Counted from the stretch's first letter, positions 25,361 through 34,262 are shown. The stretch is 64,000 nt of DNA from an uncultured Bacteroidia bacterium (GCA_903923905.1 CAIXZH010000066.1:1-64000); one strand, 5' to 3'. Program-made: numbers and translations. The notes: generated by a model from the letters alone, not told the origin.

Positions 25361-25909
25361 ATGGCTAACGAAATTGAAAAACAAGTCGAAGAACTGGAGA
25401 AAAAGATAAAGCAACTGCAAAAACGTGAGGCCAAGGACCAGATATCCATAATTGCTTTTTCTGGTGATTTGGATAAGATGCTGGCAGCAATGATCATCGC
25501 AACAGGAGCCAGGGCGATGGATACGGAAGTGAAAATGTTTTTTACCTTTTGGGGTACCACCATGCTTCGTGACCCAAAGAAAAGCGGAAAAGGGAAAAAT
25601 TTTATGTCAAAAATGTTCGGATGTATGCTCCCCAAAGGAAGTACTAAACTCAAGCTTTCGAAACTGAACATGTGCGGCATGGGTACTGCAATGCTGAAAG
25701 GTTTAATGAAGAAAAAAGGGGTCCCATCTCTGGAGGAACTGATTAAAGTGGCCGGTGAACTGGGAGTTGAAATCAATGTATGCGAGATGAGCATGGATCT
25801 TATGGGCTTCAAACGCGAAGAGATGATCGATTATCCGAATCTCAAGTATGTAGGTGTCGGAAGCTACCTTGCTGATGCCGATGAAAGCCGCATCCAGTTA
25901 TTTATTTAA
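25361..25909 (+). CDS. DsrE2-like sulfur carrier protein
   Basis: A 182-residue protein of the DsrE/DsrF/DrsH-like group. An N-terminal coiled coil (5-25, EIEKQVEELEKKIKQLQ) precedes a DsrE-fold domain. Cys88 and Cys105 lie in a Met/Gly-rich region, and Cys141 in VCEMSMDLMG corresponds to the reactive cysteine of DsrE2-type proteins. Such proteins pass persulfide sulfur between rhodanese, TusA and downstream oxidoreductases. The tusA-like gene follows 48 bases later and the Hdr/Qmo-like genes after that, which supports this role. A membrane-embedded hydrophobic patch (about 40-65) is possible. Confidence 0.85.
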   Translation: MANEIEKQVEELEKKIKQLQKREAKDQISIIAFSGDLDKMLAAMIIATGARAMDTEVKMFFTFWGTTMLRDPKKSGKGKNFMSKMFGCMLPKGSTKLKLSKLNMCGMGTAMLKGLMKKKGVPSLEELIKVAGELGVEINVCEMSMDLMGFKREEMIDYPNLKYVGVGSYLADADESRIQLFI

Positions 25910-25957
25910 ATATCACGCTAATTAATCTTAAAATCAATAATTTATATCAATAATTAC

Positions 25958-26203
25958 ATGGAAGACTTAACAAAAATAGTAGCAGACCTGGTAATCGATG
26001 CCAGAGGAACAGCTTGTCCGGGACCTCTACTTGCCGCCAAAAAAGCCATCGGAGAGATCGAATCGGGTGAAATCATGGAAATCCTCTCCGCCGATGAAGG
26101 GACCAAACACGATATCCCACGCTGGTGCGATAAGATTGGGCATGAATTTCTTGGTTTCACCGATCTGGATAGTTATACGCGGCTGTTTCTGAGAAAAGCT
26201 TAA
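25958..26203 (+). CDS. TusA-like sulfurtransferase
   Basis: An 81-residue sulfur-carrier protein of the TusA/SirA fold. The signature CPGP is at Cys20-Pro23 (GTACPGPLL), and Cys20 would carry persulfide. A second cysteine lies in the PRWCDKIGH segment typical of TusA-like proteins near respiratory sulfur genes. It is paired with the DsrE2-like gene upstream. The likely role is delivery of sulfane sulfur to or from the Hdr/Qmo-like complex, not tRNA thiolation, since mnm and tus partners are absent. Confidence 0.88.
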   Translation: MEDLTKIVADLVIDARGTACPGPLLAAKKAIGEIESGEIMEILSADEGTKHDIPRWCDKIGHEFLGFTDLDSYTRLFLRKA

Positions 26204-26364
26204 AAGATCATTCTATTTCCTGTTTTGAACCCCGGAATTTGAATGACAAGTTACGGCAATTGGATTGCTATGTTCTGAAGGAAACCTGTGGCCAAATAAA
26301 AATGCTGAATATATGATTTGCAGATAGTTAATATGATTCTATCGCACCCTTAAACCATAAGAAA

Positions 26365-26775
26365 ATGACGCAAGATCAAAAAAAGCCAAAAATCCTGGTT
26401 TTTTCAACCGACAAGATCTCCGATCCGGGTATCGATCAGGCAGGGCTCCGGAAGATCCATTATGCCCCATCGGTTTATGTAATCAGTTTGCCCTGCTCTT
26501 CAGGGGTGAAACCCAGATGGATCATGCATGCCCTGGAAAAAGGGTTCGATGGCGTCTTTATTGCGGCCGATGGACATGAATGTTCCTACAGTTCAAAATG
26601 CGCTGAGCATACGAACCAGATTATCCTCGATTCACAAGCCCTGATGACAGCGAAGGGAATTAGCCCAAAGCGGATCAGAATGGCCGCGCTTTGTTCAGTC
26701 TGTGCAGAACCTTTTGCCAGTCATATGGAGAATTTCAGCAAGATTCTGAGTAACCTGGATAGTACCAAGGATTAA
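26365..26775 (+). CDS. MvhD/FlpD-like hydrogenase iron-sulfur subunit
   Basis: A 136-residue protein of the methyl-viologen-reducing hydrogenase delta-subunit family, a small 2Fe-2S electron carrier that links HdrA to its electron donor. Cysteines occur in the family positions (LPCSSGVKPRW, GHECSYSSKC, ALCSVCAEPF). In many SRB the QmoB protein has this domain fused at its end; here it is a separate gene. Its stop codon overlaps the HdrA-like start by one base (TAATG), so the two are translationally coupled. Confidence 0.85.
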   Translation: MTQDQKKPKILVFSTDKISDPGIDQAGLRKIHYAPSVYVISLPCSSGVKPRWIMHALEKGFDGVFIAADGHECSYSSKCAEHTNQIILDSQALMTAKGISPKRIRMAALCSVCAEPFASHMENFSKILSNLDSTKD

Positions 26776-29588
26776 TGACCATACAATCAAATACAGAAAA
26801 AATGGATCCGATGAATAGTGATTTTGATGCCGTAATAATTGGAGGAGGAATCGCCGGCCAGGAAGCGGCCCTTAGCCTTGCCGATATGAATCATAAAGTT
26901 TTGCTGGTTGAAAAAGGGCTCTCAATCGGAGGGAAGATGATTCAGCTTAGTAAGGTTTTCCCCACGCTCGATTGTGCGGCCTGCATTACCACTCCGAAAA
27001 TGTCGGAGACAGCCCGTCATCCCAATATCACCCTGATGCTGAATAGTGAGATCGAAAGCATCAATAAAGTGGGAAATGATTTTGAAGTGGACATTTCCAA
27101 AAAGCCGCGTTATGTGATCCAGGAGAACTGCACCGGGTGTCAGGAATGCGAAGTGGTTTGCCCGGAAGTGCGATTGGACGAATATAATTGCAATCTGGCC
27201 GGCCGCAAAGTGGCCTATATCCCGTTTAGCCTGGCCAATCCGCGAATCGCTACGATCGACCGTCAGGATCATTCGGCACCCTGCATCAATGAGTGCCCGG
27301 GAGGTGTAAAAGCATACGGCTATATTACCCTTGCACGGAATGGTCAGTACGAAGAGGCAATGAAACTTCACCTGGAAGATATCCCATTTCCAGGAAGCCT
27401 GGGTCGGGCCTGTTATTCACCCTGTCAGAATGCCTGCACAAGGGCCGGACTCGATACGGCAGTCGATATTCGTAAGATCAAGCGCTATTTCGCCGATTAC
27501 TATTACGAAAAATATCCGGAAGCTCCCGCTGTTGAGATTAAAAGCAAGTCAGGGAAAACAATAGCGGTGATCGGTTCAGGTCCTGCCGGTTTGACCGCTG
27601 CATATCATCTTGCGCTCAAAGGACATACAGTGAAGATTTTTGAAGCGGCTCCCCAGGCGGGGGGAATGCTCAAACTGGCGCTCCCCGAATACCGTGCTCC
27701 CAAGGATGTGGTTGACCGGGATGTTCAGAATGTTACCGTTCTGGGTGTTGAAATTGAATGCAACCTGAAAATAGAAGACTTAACCGAACTTAAAAAACAG
27801 GGGTTTGATCTGATCTTTGTCTCGGTAGGGACTCATAAAACCGTTGAAATGGGGGTGGAAGGGTCAGATCTGAAAGGGCTTGTCTCTTGTCTCGACTTTC
27901 TGCGGGAATCGAATATCGGAAATAAGGAAAACCTGACCGGTAAAAAAGTGATGATTGTTGGTGGCGGGAATACCGCTATCGATGCGGCGCGCACCTCCAT
28001 GCGCCTCGGAGCCGAAAAGGTGACCGTGGTTTACCGGCGGAGCCGTGCCGAAATGCCCTGCTTTGCCCCTGAGATTAAAGAGGCCGAAGAGGAAGGTGTT
28101 GAAATCCTGCTGCTCCGTAATCCGGTGAAACTCATCGGAGAAAAGGGTGAACTGAAAAAGGTGCAGCTGATTAAAATGAAACTCGAAGATCCTGACGAGA
28201 GCGGGAGGCGGAAATCGGTCCCAATCCCCGGCTCGGAATACCTCGAAGAGGTTGATTATATGATTGAAGCGATCGGCCTCAAAGCCGAAACATCGTTCTT
28301 TGCCAAAGATATTGAGCTCAATAAAAACGGAACTATTAAAGTAAATGCAAAAACCTTGCAAACTTCAACTCCCTATATTTTTGCGGGAGGCGACACAGTA
28401 ACCGGTGCAACTACCCTGATTGAGGCTGCCGGACAAGGGAAAAAGGCTGCTTTTTATATGGACAAATATCTTAATAATCTGACCCTGGAAGATTATGAGT
28501 CAGGCGATAAATTACCTGCAATCGATAAAGCCCTGGTGTACAAGAAATACGGGAATCATAAAATAGCTGCAATCGAAAACGGGTGCATTCCTGTTAACGA
28601 TAGGATTAAGAGTTTCGACGAAGTTGAATTTGGCTATACCGAAACGGAGTTAAAAGCCAGTGCTAACCGATGTATGGACTGCAGCAACTGTCGCGAATGC
28701 CACCAATGCGTTTCAATTTGTCCGGCCAATGCGATTGACTTCTCCCAGAAGAAGCAGACAGTCCGTAAAAAGGTTAAATCGGTCATTGTGACTACCGGTT
28801 ACAAGCTTTTTCCTCCAACGGGCAAACCCGATTATGGCTACTCCAAATATGCCAATGTGATCGATTCAATGCAGATGGATCGTTTAATTGCGCCAACACG
28901 CCCATTTAATAACGTGCTTAGACCCGGAGATGGGAAGGTCCCGGATAATATAGCCTATGTTTTATGTACCGGATCACGCGATTCGGCAATTGAAAACTCG
29001 GGATGCGGTGCCGATTGTGCCAACAACCCGATCTGCTCACAGATCTGCTGCATGTATTCGATCAAACAGGCTCAGCTGCTCATGGGGGCCCTCCCAATGG
29101 CCGATATTACCATCTATTACATGGATATCAGGGCATTTGGAAAGGGTTATGAGGAGTTCTTCATGCAGTCGAAGTCAATGGGGGTAAATTTTGTAAAGGG
29201 AAAGGTGGCCAAAATCCGTGAAAACGAAGATAAAAAGGGCGATCTGATCCTGCGCTATGAAGATGTTACAAAGGGTGTTGTAAAGGAAGCCAAACATGAT
29301 CTCGTCGTACTCTCTGTAGGCGTTTTACCCAACAAGGAGATTCCCCAAATCTTTAAAAACCAGATCCTGGAGCTCGATGCTTTCAATTTTGTGAAACAAA
29401 CTGATGAACTGGTAAGCCCGGCTCTGACGAGTATTAAAGGGGTGTTTGTGGCAGGAGCTGCATCCGGTCCGAAGGATATTCCCGATTCTATCTTATCGGC
29501 AGGTTGTGCAGCCACAGAAGTTGCAGGATATCTCGAGAGTAAAGCGATCTATGCGAGCGAAAATTTCACCCTCGTCAAAAATATGTAA
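26775..29588 (+). CDS. HdrA-like flavoprotein with inserted GltD-type NAD(P)H module
   Basis: A 937-residue Fe-S flavoprotein. Domain order: HdrA-type FAD domain (about 15-110, IGGGIAGQEAAL and LDCAACITTPKM), a 4Fe-4S motif (CTGCQECEVVCP, near 117), then an inserted glutamate-synthase-small-chain-like unit (about 165-590). The insert has Cys ligands (CYSPCQNAC), two dinucleotide folds (IGSGPAGLTAAYH, VGGGNTAIDAA) and YRRSRAEMPC. A Fer4 pair (CMDCSNCRECHQCVSICP) follows, then the rest of HdrA with a CGADC...CSQICC cluster. It probably exchanges electrons with NAD(P)H as well as Fe-S partners, and flavin-based bifurcation is possible. HdrA/QmoA homology is clear; the redox direction is inferred. 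Confidence 0.88.
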   Translation: MTIQSNTEKMDPMNSDFDAVIIGGGIAGQEAALSLADMNHKVLLVEKGLSIGGKMIQLSKVFPTLDCAACITTPKMSETARHPNITLMLNSEIESINKVGNDFEVDISKKPRYVIQENCTGCQECEVVCPEVRLDEYNCNLAGRKVAYIPFSLANPRIATIDRQDHSAPCINECPGGVKAYGYITLARNGQYEEAMKLHLEDIPFPGSLGRACYSPCQNACTRAGLDTAVDIRKIKRYFADYYYEKYPEAPAVEIKSKSGKTIAVIGSGPAGLTAAYHLALKGHTVKIFEAAPQAGGMLKLALPEYRAPKDVVDRDVQNVTVLGVEIECNLKIEDLTELKKQGFDLIFVSVGTHKTVEMGVEGSDLKGLVSCLDFLRESNIGNKENLTGKKVMIVGGGNTAIDAARTSMRLGAEKVTVVYRRSRAEMPCFAPEIKEAEEEGVEILLLRNPVKLIGEKGELKKVQLIKMKLEDPDESGRRKSVPIPGSEYLEEVDYMIEAIGLKAETSFFAKDIELNKNGTIKVNAKTLQTSTPYIFAGGDTVTGATTLIEAAGQGKKAAFYMDKYLNNLTLEDYESGDKLPAIDKALVYKKYGNHKIAAIENGCIPVNDRIKSFDEVEFGYTETELKASANRCMDCSNCRECHQCVSICPANAIDFSQKKQTVRKKVKSVIVTTGYKLFPPTGKPDYGYSKYANVIDSMQMDRLIAPTRPFNNVLRPGDGKVPDNIAYVLCTGSRDSAIENSGCGADCANNPICSQICCMYSIKQAQLLMGALPMADITIYYMDIRAFGKGYEEFFMQSKSMGVNFVKGKVAKIRENEDKKGDLILRYEDVTKGVVKEAKHDLVVLSVGVLPNKEIPQIFKNQILELDAFNFVKQTDELVSPALTSIKGVFVAGAASGPKDIPDSILSAGCAATEVAGYLESKAIYASENFTLVKNM

Positions 29589-29590
29589 CC

Positions 29591-31792
29591 ATGAAGGAAA
29601 GAATAGGAGTCTATATTTGTCATTGCGGCGGAAATATTTCCGATTACGTCGATGTTGAGGAGCTGGGTAAAATGTTTCATGAACAGGACGGCGTTATCAT
29701 ATCGAAAGATGTGATGTTTGCCTGTGCCGATTCGAACCAGAAGGCGATGGTTAAGGATATTGAAGAACATCAGCTCGATGCCATAGTTGTAGCATCCTGT
29801 TCTCCTAAATTACATCTGCACACCTTTAAAAATGTGGCAAGCCGGGCGGGATTGAACCCGACCAACTATGTCCAGGTAAATATCCGGGAACAGTGTTCCT
29901 GGCCTCATTCCGATAAACCACGCGAAGCAACTGTAAAAGCGGCCGGTTTAATCCGTGCAGGAATTCACCGGGTTTCCCATTCCGAATCGTTGGATAATAT
30001 CGAAATCAGTGTTACCAAAGCTGTGCTCGTTGTTGGTGCTGGTGTTTCGGGGATGAAGGCAGCCATCGATCTTGCCCGTCTGGGAAATGAAGTTTTTCTG
30101 GTTGAAAAAGACTATTTCGTTGGTGGCAGGATTGCACAGAACGAAAAACTTTTCATGTCGGGACAAAAAGGGAAAGATGTGGTAACCGCTTTGTACAAGG
30201 AGATGAAAACCTTAAAAAACATCACCCTGTTTACCGGTGCTTCCGTGGATAAAGTTTCTGGTAGTCTTGGAAATTTTCATGTGGATGTGAAGGTTAAGCC
30301 ACGCTTTATCAATGGGAAAGCAGATAAACAAGTCGTGAAACAGGCGATGGAAGAGTGCCCGGTATATATCTATGATGAATTTAATCTCGGTCTGGCAAAA
30401 CGTAAGGCCATTTACAAGAATTATCCCGAAGCATTACCCGATGTGCCCGTAATTGATGCTGAAGCCTTGAAGGATGAATCTGATTTTAAAGCAAAATATG
30501 CTTCGGTTTTCAATTTTAACGAACAGGAGGAGGTACTATCTTTAATTGTGGGCTCAGTATTAATCACCACTGGTTACGATTCATACCAGCCCAAAGTGGG
30601 GGAATACGGTTATAAAATGCTACCCAATGTGCTCACACTACCCGAATTCAAACGGCTTATGGAGCTAAGTCCGGAGAAACTGATTTATAACGATCAGCAG
30701 ATCAAAAAGATTGCCTTCATCTATTGCGTAGGCAATCGCCAGACCAAAGGCCCAAATAAATATTGCAGCCGGCAATGCTGTACATCAACGATTTATACTT
30801 CATTGCAGCTCAAGGAGAAGTATAAGGATATCACAGCTTTCCATCTGTATCGCGATATCAGAACCTATGGCAAGCAGGAAATTTTATACGATCAATCTTC
30901 AAAACAAGGTGATTTCTATTTCAAATTTGAAGAAAAAGAGGCGCCGGTAGTAGAACAAAAAGGGAAATCTCTGGTGTTAAAATTCAAGGATTACCTGACG
31001 GCCAAAATGCCACTTGAAGTTGAGGCAGATATGGTGGTTTTGGTTACAGGAATGGTAGCCCGTGAGGATTCGGTTAGGATCTCCGAACACTTCAAAATAC
31101 CAATCGGAAACGACAAGTTTTTTAACGAGATACATCCCAAACTTAAACCGGTAGAAACGGTAATCAAGGGGGTTTATATCGGAGGATCGTGTCAGGGGCC
31201 CAAGAACATTAGCGAGTCAGTTCAGTCCTCTCTGTCCGCAGCAGCTAAAATCAATGCCCTTCTGAAAAGTGGTACCGTGTCGATTGATCCGGTTATTGCC
31301 CGCGTGAATGGGGATGCCTGCACCTGGTGCGGGAAATGTGCCGAAGTTTGCGATTATACGGCAATCAAGGAAGTTGACTCGGACGGGAAACGGATCGCAC
31401 GGGTCAACAAGGCAATCTGCACCGGTTGTGGAATCTGCGCCCCTGTTTGTCCGGTAAACGCGATCGAAATTGCCCAATATACCGACCTTGAAATTGAATC
31501 GATGATCGATGGGTTTATGGAAGCTGTTGAAATTAAGGAACGTGAAATTTCAACGGAGGTGGCTGAGGATACAAATGCCGTTACGATGAAAGAGTATCCC
31601 CAACTTTGGAAAAATATTCTCCAAACCATGAATGGAATCAAAAAATCAATTCCCGAGGTTGCTGATGAACTGGCTGAAGATAAGGATATTGTCACCTACC
31701 ACATGATGACTATGAATAAATACAGCGTGGTAATGGCTGCCGGGATGGACGATAAAGAAGAATATTACTATTACAAAATTAAAAATCAGTAA
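29591..31792 (+). CDS. second HdrA-like iron-sulfur flavoprotein (QmoB-like)
   Basis: A 733-residue HdrA-family protein, starting 2 bases after the previous gene. An N-terminal HdrA extension (IGVYICHCGGNISDYV, ASCSPKLH) is followed by the FAD fold VVGAGVSGMKAA near residue 142, an internal cluster region (KYCSRQCCTST) and two 4Fe-4S motifs near 577-620 (CTWCGKCAEVC and CTGCGICAPVCP). The C-terminal 90 residues have no recognised domain. The order mvhD-hdrA-hdrA-qmoC resembles the QmoABC complex of sulfate reducers, rearranged. aprAB and dsrAB are absent from the window. Confidence 0.88.
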   Translation: MKERIGVYICHCGGNISDYVDVEELGKMFHEQDGVIISKDVMFACADSNQKAMVKDIEEHQLDAIVVASCSPKLHLHTFKNVASRAGLNPTNYVQVNIREQCSWPHSDKPREATVKAAGLIRAGIHRVSHSESLDNIEISVTKAVLVVGAGVSGMKAAIDLARLGNEVFLVEKDYFVGGRIAQNEKLFMSGQKGKDVVTALYKEMKTLKNITLFTGASVDKVSGSLGNFHVDVKVKPRFINGKADKQVVKQAMEECPVYIYDEFNLGLAKRKAIYKNYPEALPDVPVIDAEALKDESDFKAKYASVFNFNEQEEVLSLIVGSVLITTGYDSYQPKVGEYGYKMLPNVLTLPEFKRLMELSPEKLIYNDQQIKKIAFIYCVGNRQTKGPNKYCSRQCCTSTIYTSLQLKEKYKDITAFHLYRDIRTYGKQEILYDQSSKQGDFYFKFEEKEAPVVEQKGKSLVLKFKDYLTAKMPLEVEADMVVLVTGMVAREDSVRISEHFKIPIGNDKFFNEIHPKLKPVETVIKGVYIGGSCQGPKNISESVQSSLSAAAKINALLKSGTVSIDPVIARVNGDACTWCGKCAEVCDYTAIKEVDSDGKRIARVNKAICTGCGICAPVCPVNAIEIAQYTDLEIESMIDGFMEAVEIKEREISTEVAEDTNAVTMKEYPQLWKNILQTMNGIKKSIPEVADELAEDKDIVTYHMMTMNKYSVVMAAGMDDKEEYYYYKIKNQ

Positions 31793-31793
31793 A

Positions 31794-32843
31794 ATGGCCC
31801 TTGTAAATCCTGAATTTGCAGCTGAAATCACAAAATACGGCGCCGGCGATTTTAAAGCCTGCTTCAACTGCGGGAACTGCACGGCAACCTGTTCCCTTTC
31901 GACTACCGAAAATTCATTTCCCCGCGAAATGATCCGATACAGCACCCTTGGATTGGAAGACCATATAAAAGCTTCGCTAAAACCTTGGGAATGTTATTAT
32001 TGCGGCGAATGTTCCGCGCAGTGTCCGCGTCAGGCAAAACCCGGAGAGTTGATGATGTCGCTGCGCCGCTGGCTGACTGCCCAATACGACTGGACCGGTT
32101 TGTCGGGACTTTTGTACAAATCGCTTACATTAAGTCTGACTGCATTCGTGCTGGTCTTGGCCGGAGTAATCGTGTTTGCATCTTCAGTAGGTTTTGAACT
32201 GGAAAAGATGGTCCGTATCGGACATTATTTTGAGATGATCGCCATTGGATCTGTCTCCCTCTTTATCCTGCTTCCCAATATTATCAGGATGTGGTGGTTC
32301 GTAATTGGTAAACCGAAGGTTAAAGTTCCGATTAAATCCTATTTCATAGCATTAGGGGATCTTTTTGTCCATATGTTTACCCAGAAAAGGTATCTGGGTT
32401 GTGATGACAACCAGTTCAGATGGTTTGAACATTTTATACTTGTAATCGGCTATCTGACCTTATTAATTACTACAGTCTTTCTCGATTGGTTTTCAGCAAC
32501 CAACTTGTTCATCATCGTTCTTGGGTATATGGAGAGCCTTGTAATATTCGTGGTAACAGTCGATTTTGTATTGGATCGTATAAAAAAGAAGAAAGAAGTG
32601 AGCAAGAATTCACAGCCTTCCGATTGGTTCTTTGTGGTTGGACTAGTACTTTTAGGTTTCACCGGTTTTCTGGTCCGTTTGTTCATCGATTTCAAAATCC
32701 TTGAACAGAACAGCTGGATATACCTGATTCACTTAATGGTATTGGTTCAATGGGCCCTGATTATTGTTCCGTTTGGCAAATGGACCCATTTTATGTACCG
32801 TTCATTCGCAATGTATATGGCAAAATTAAAGGTATCATTTTAA
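31794..32843 (+). CDS. QmoC-like membrane subunit (HdrC plus NarI/HdrE-like)
   Basis: A 349-residue protein. The N-terminal HdrC-type ferredoxin domain carries two 4Fe-4S motifs (Cys23-Cys26-Cys29-Cys33, then CYYCGECSAQCP near 66-76). About six transmembrane helices follow (about 105-130, 143-165, 210-235, 237-258, 275-298 and 308-330), with histidines suited to haem b. This is the membrane anchor that would pass electrons between the HdrA-like subunits and the quinone pool. The start is 1 base after the previous stop, completing the four-gene operon. Confidence 0.88.
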   Translation: MALVNPEFAAEITKYGAGDFKACFNCGNCTATCSLSTTENSFPREMIRYSTLGLEDHIKASLKPWECYYCGECSAQCPRQAKPGELMMSLRRWLTAQYDWTGLSGLLYKSLTLSLTAFVLVLAGVIVFASSVGFELEKMVRIGHYFEMIAIGSVSLFILLPNIIRMWWFVIGKPKVKVPIKSYFIALGDLFVHMFTQKRYLGCDDNQFRWFEHFILVIGYLTLLITTVFLDWFSATNLFIIVLGYMESLVIFVVTVDFVLDRIKKKKEVSKNSQPSDWFFVVGLVLLGFTGFLVRLFIDFKILEQNSWIYLIHLMVLVQWALIIVPFGKWTHFMYRSFAMYMAKLKVSF

Positions 32844-32846
32844 AAT

Positions 32847-33281
32847 TTAGCTAGTTAGAATTTTATCAATGGAACTTCGCTCTTTCTCTGAAAGGGTGTC
32901 CATGTCATAAAGTGCATGCTCTATTTTTGTTTTGAAGTTCCAGCAAGTCATTTGACGCAGTGATAGACGACGGCCAAATTCATAAGATGAGATGTTCTCA
33001 TTACCCTTACAAATAGTATAGGCGATATAGAAAGCCTTGCTGATTGGAAATTTAACGCCATGAAATATTGTCCCATTTGTGGCAGTTTCTTTCGATTTAC
33101 ATTTGGTACAGCGGCGCGAAAAAGGCTCCTTCCCTGCACAGGAATTGGTATTGCCACATTTCTTGCATTCAAAACCATTGGCCCATTTTATCTGAGCCAG
33201 AAACGCGAGGCATTTTTCGTCGCTTTGAAACATTTCGTCGAGCTGTTCCTGGCTTAGGCTGTCACTGAAAATTTCACTCAT
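32847..33281 (-). CDS. solo IS1595-type zinc-ribbon protein
   Basis: A 144-residue protein with the zinc-ribbon N-terminal domain of IS1595-family transposases (CKKCGN...CTKCKSKE, then GTIFHGVKFPISKAFY). The DDE catalytic domain is missing, and no inverted repeats flank it. Such stand-alone proteins are frequent in Bacteroidota and may be domesticated regulators or decayed insertion elements. An in-frame TTG at 33302 is a less likely start. It is convergent with the qmoC-like gene, 3 bases apart. Confidence 0.7.
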   Translation of the reverse strand: MSEIFSDSLSQEQLDEMFQSDEKCLAFLAQIKWANGFECKKCGNTNSCAGKEPFSRRCTKCKSKETATNGTIFHGVKFPISKAFYIAYTICKGNENISSYEFGRRLSLRQMTCWNFKTKIEHALYDMDTLSEKERSSIDKILTS

Positions 33282-33313
33282 AATCAAGTTATTGATTTGC
33301 AAATATAAAAAAA

Positions 33314-33377
33314 ATAGTGTTATTAAAAAGATTTAGGTGTCATCTATGCGATTTATTTAAAACTTTCTTTAGTTTTG
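33314..33377 (+). promoter_or_regulatory. promoter with shared 43-bp element, copy A
   Basis: Bases 33314-33356 match 38337-38379 at 37 of 43 positions (blocks ATTAAAAAGATT and TATGCGATTTAT). A Bacteroidota -7 element, TAGTTTTG, follows at 33370-33377 with almost the same spacing as in copy B. The element therefore sits at the -33 region and upstream, where an activator or repressor would bind. It drives the ArsM-like gene and the first small peptide. Confidence 0.65.
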
Positions 33378-33404
33378 CTTAATAAAATTTTAAACAATTA
33401 ATCA

Positions 33405-34046
33405 ATGGACTACTCGGCAATAAATATCAGGTATGGCAAATTGGCCAGCTCCGATTGTTGTCTCTCATGTGGTGGCGCCATCAACTACGCCAAAGCAAAA
33501 AGCGGCGAAGTGTGTGTTGATTTGGGAAGCGGACGGGGTACCGATGTGCTTCGGATGGCAGACGAAGTGGGTGAGGCTGGATTGGTATATGGAATCGATA
33601 TTTCAGAAGGGATGCTTGAGAAAGCCAGACAAAATGCGGTAAAGTTAGAGGTACAAAATGTCCGGTTCATTCAAAGTGAGCTCGAAAAAATTGAACTTGC
33701 TGATGGCATTGCAGACCTTGTGATCTCAAACTGCACCATTAATCACGCCACCAATAAAGAGGCCGTCTGGAGTGAAGTATACCGGATACTTAAGAAAGGG
33801 GGACGGTTTGTGGTGAGTGATATTTATGCAACATCTCCTATCCCGGAGGAGTATCGGAATGATCCCATGGCAGTGGCTGAATGCTGGGCTGGTGCAACAA
33901 CGCGTGACGAATATCTGGGCACCTTAAATAAACTGGGATTCACAGGAGTTGAGATTATTGAAGAATCTAAACCTTACCCAAAAGGGAAAGCTGAAGTGGC
34001 AAGCCTGACAATTGCAGGGAAGCGACCCTCAGGATGCTGCGGTTAA
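33405..34046 (+). CDS. ArsM-type SAM methyltransferase
   Basis: A 213-residue class I methyltransferase (SAM motif VDLGSGRGTD, 38-47). The three cysteine positions that define arsenite methyltransferases appear conserved: Cys22 (SCGG), Cys110 (ISNCTIN) and Cys160 (AECWAGA). Extra cysteines lie at the N-terminus (Cys18, Cys19) and the tail ends SGCCG (Cys211, Cys212), features suited to metalloid binding. It is shorter than most ArsM. No arsR/arsB genes are adjacent. The 32-codon peptide gene starts 62 bases downstream before a terminator, so methylation of arsenic, selenium or a peptide thiol are all possible. Confidence 0.8.
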   Translation: MDYSAINIRYGKLASSDCCLSCGGAINYAKAKSGEVCVDLGSGRGTDVLRMADEVGEAGLVYGIDISEGMLEKARQNAVKLEVQNVRFIQSELEKIELADGIADLVISNCTINHATNKEAVWSEVYRILKKGGRFVVSDIYATSPIPEEYRNDPMAVAECWAGATTRDEYLGTLNKLGFTGVEIIEESKPYPKGKAEVASLTIAGKRPSGCCG

Positions 34047-34108
34047 AGATAAACCTACTTCCCTTTATTGGGAGCCAGGCTGTAACAATAACACAATAAT
34101 TAATTTTT

Positions 34109-34207
34109 ATGAAGAGTCTGATTAAGAAAAAAGAGGAGCCCAAAGCTGTGACAGTGGCTCAGTGTTGTGCAAAAACCTCCAGAACAGTTGTTGGTTGTCA
34201 TGATTAA
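34109..34207 (+). CDS. putative RiPP precursor peptide, copy A (32 aa)
   Basis: A 32-residue peptide with a basic leader (MKSLIKKKEE) and a core (residues 17-32) AQCCAKT-x2-TV-x-GCHD. It matches the peptide encoded at 39176-39274 at 22 of 32 positions, with all of residues 16-23 and 29-32 identical, far beyond what chance frames would show. Copy B sits directly before a radical SAM/SPASM gene, so both are candidate substrates of that maturase. It is co-oriented with the ArsM-like gene and followed 16 bases later by a strong terminator. No signal peptide. The family is not one I recognise. Confidence 0.75.
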   Translation: MKSLIKKKEEPKAVTVAQCCAKTSRTVVGCHD

Positions 34208-34222
34208 TTCATGATGGTTAAA

Positions 34223-34262
34223 GGGGAGTGCCGAATTTCAAAAACCGGCACTCCCTTGTTTT
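34223..34262 (+). terminator. terminator after peptide copy A
   Basis: A perfect 10-bp stem (GGGAGTGCCG, arms 34224-34233 and 34246-34255) with a 12-base loop is followed by TTGTTTTC. It closes the ArsM-like/peptide unit. Confidence 0.85.

Noticed and set aside
27864-28361. Long minus-strand frame inside the HdrA-like gene
   Set aside because: It mirrors the coding strand of a GC-rich, well-recognised gene and shows no domain or signal.
26365-32843. Heterodisulfide reductase of methanogenesis
   Set aside because: No HdrB with CCG domains and no coenzyme M genes; the QmoC-like membrane subunit and sulfur-carrier context point to a Qmo/Hdr-like respiratory complex.
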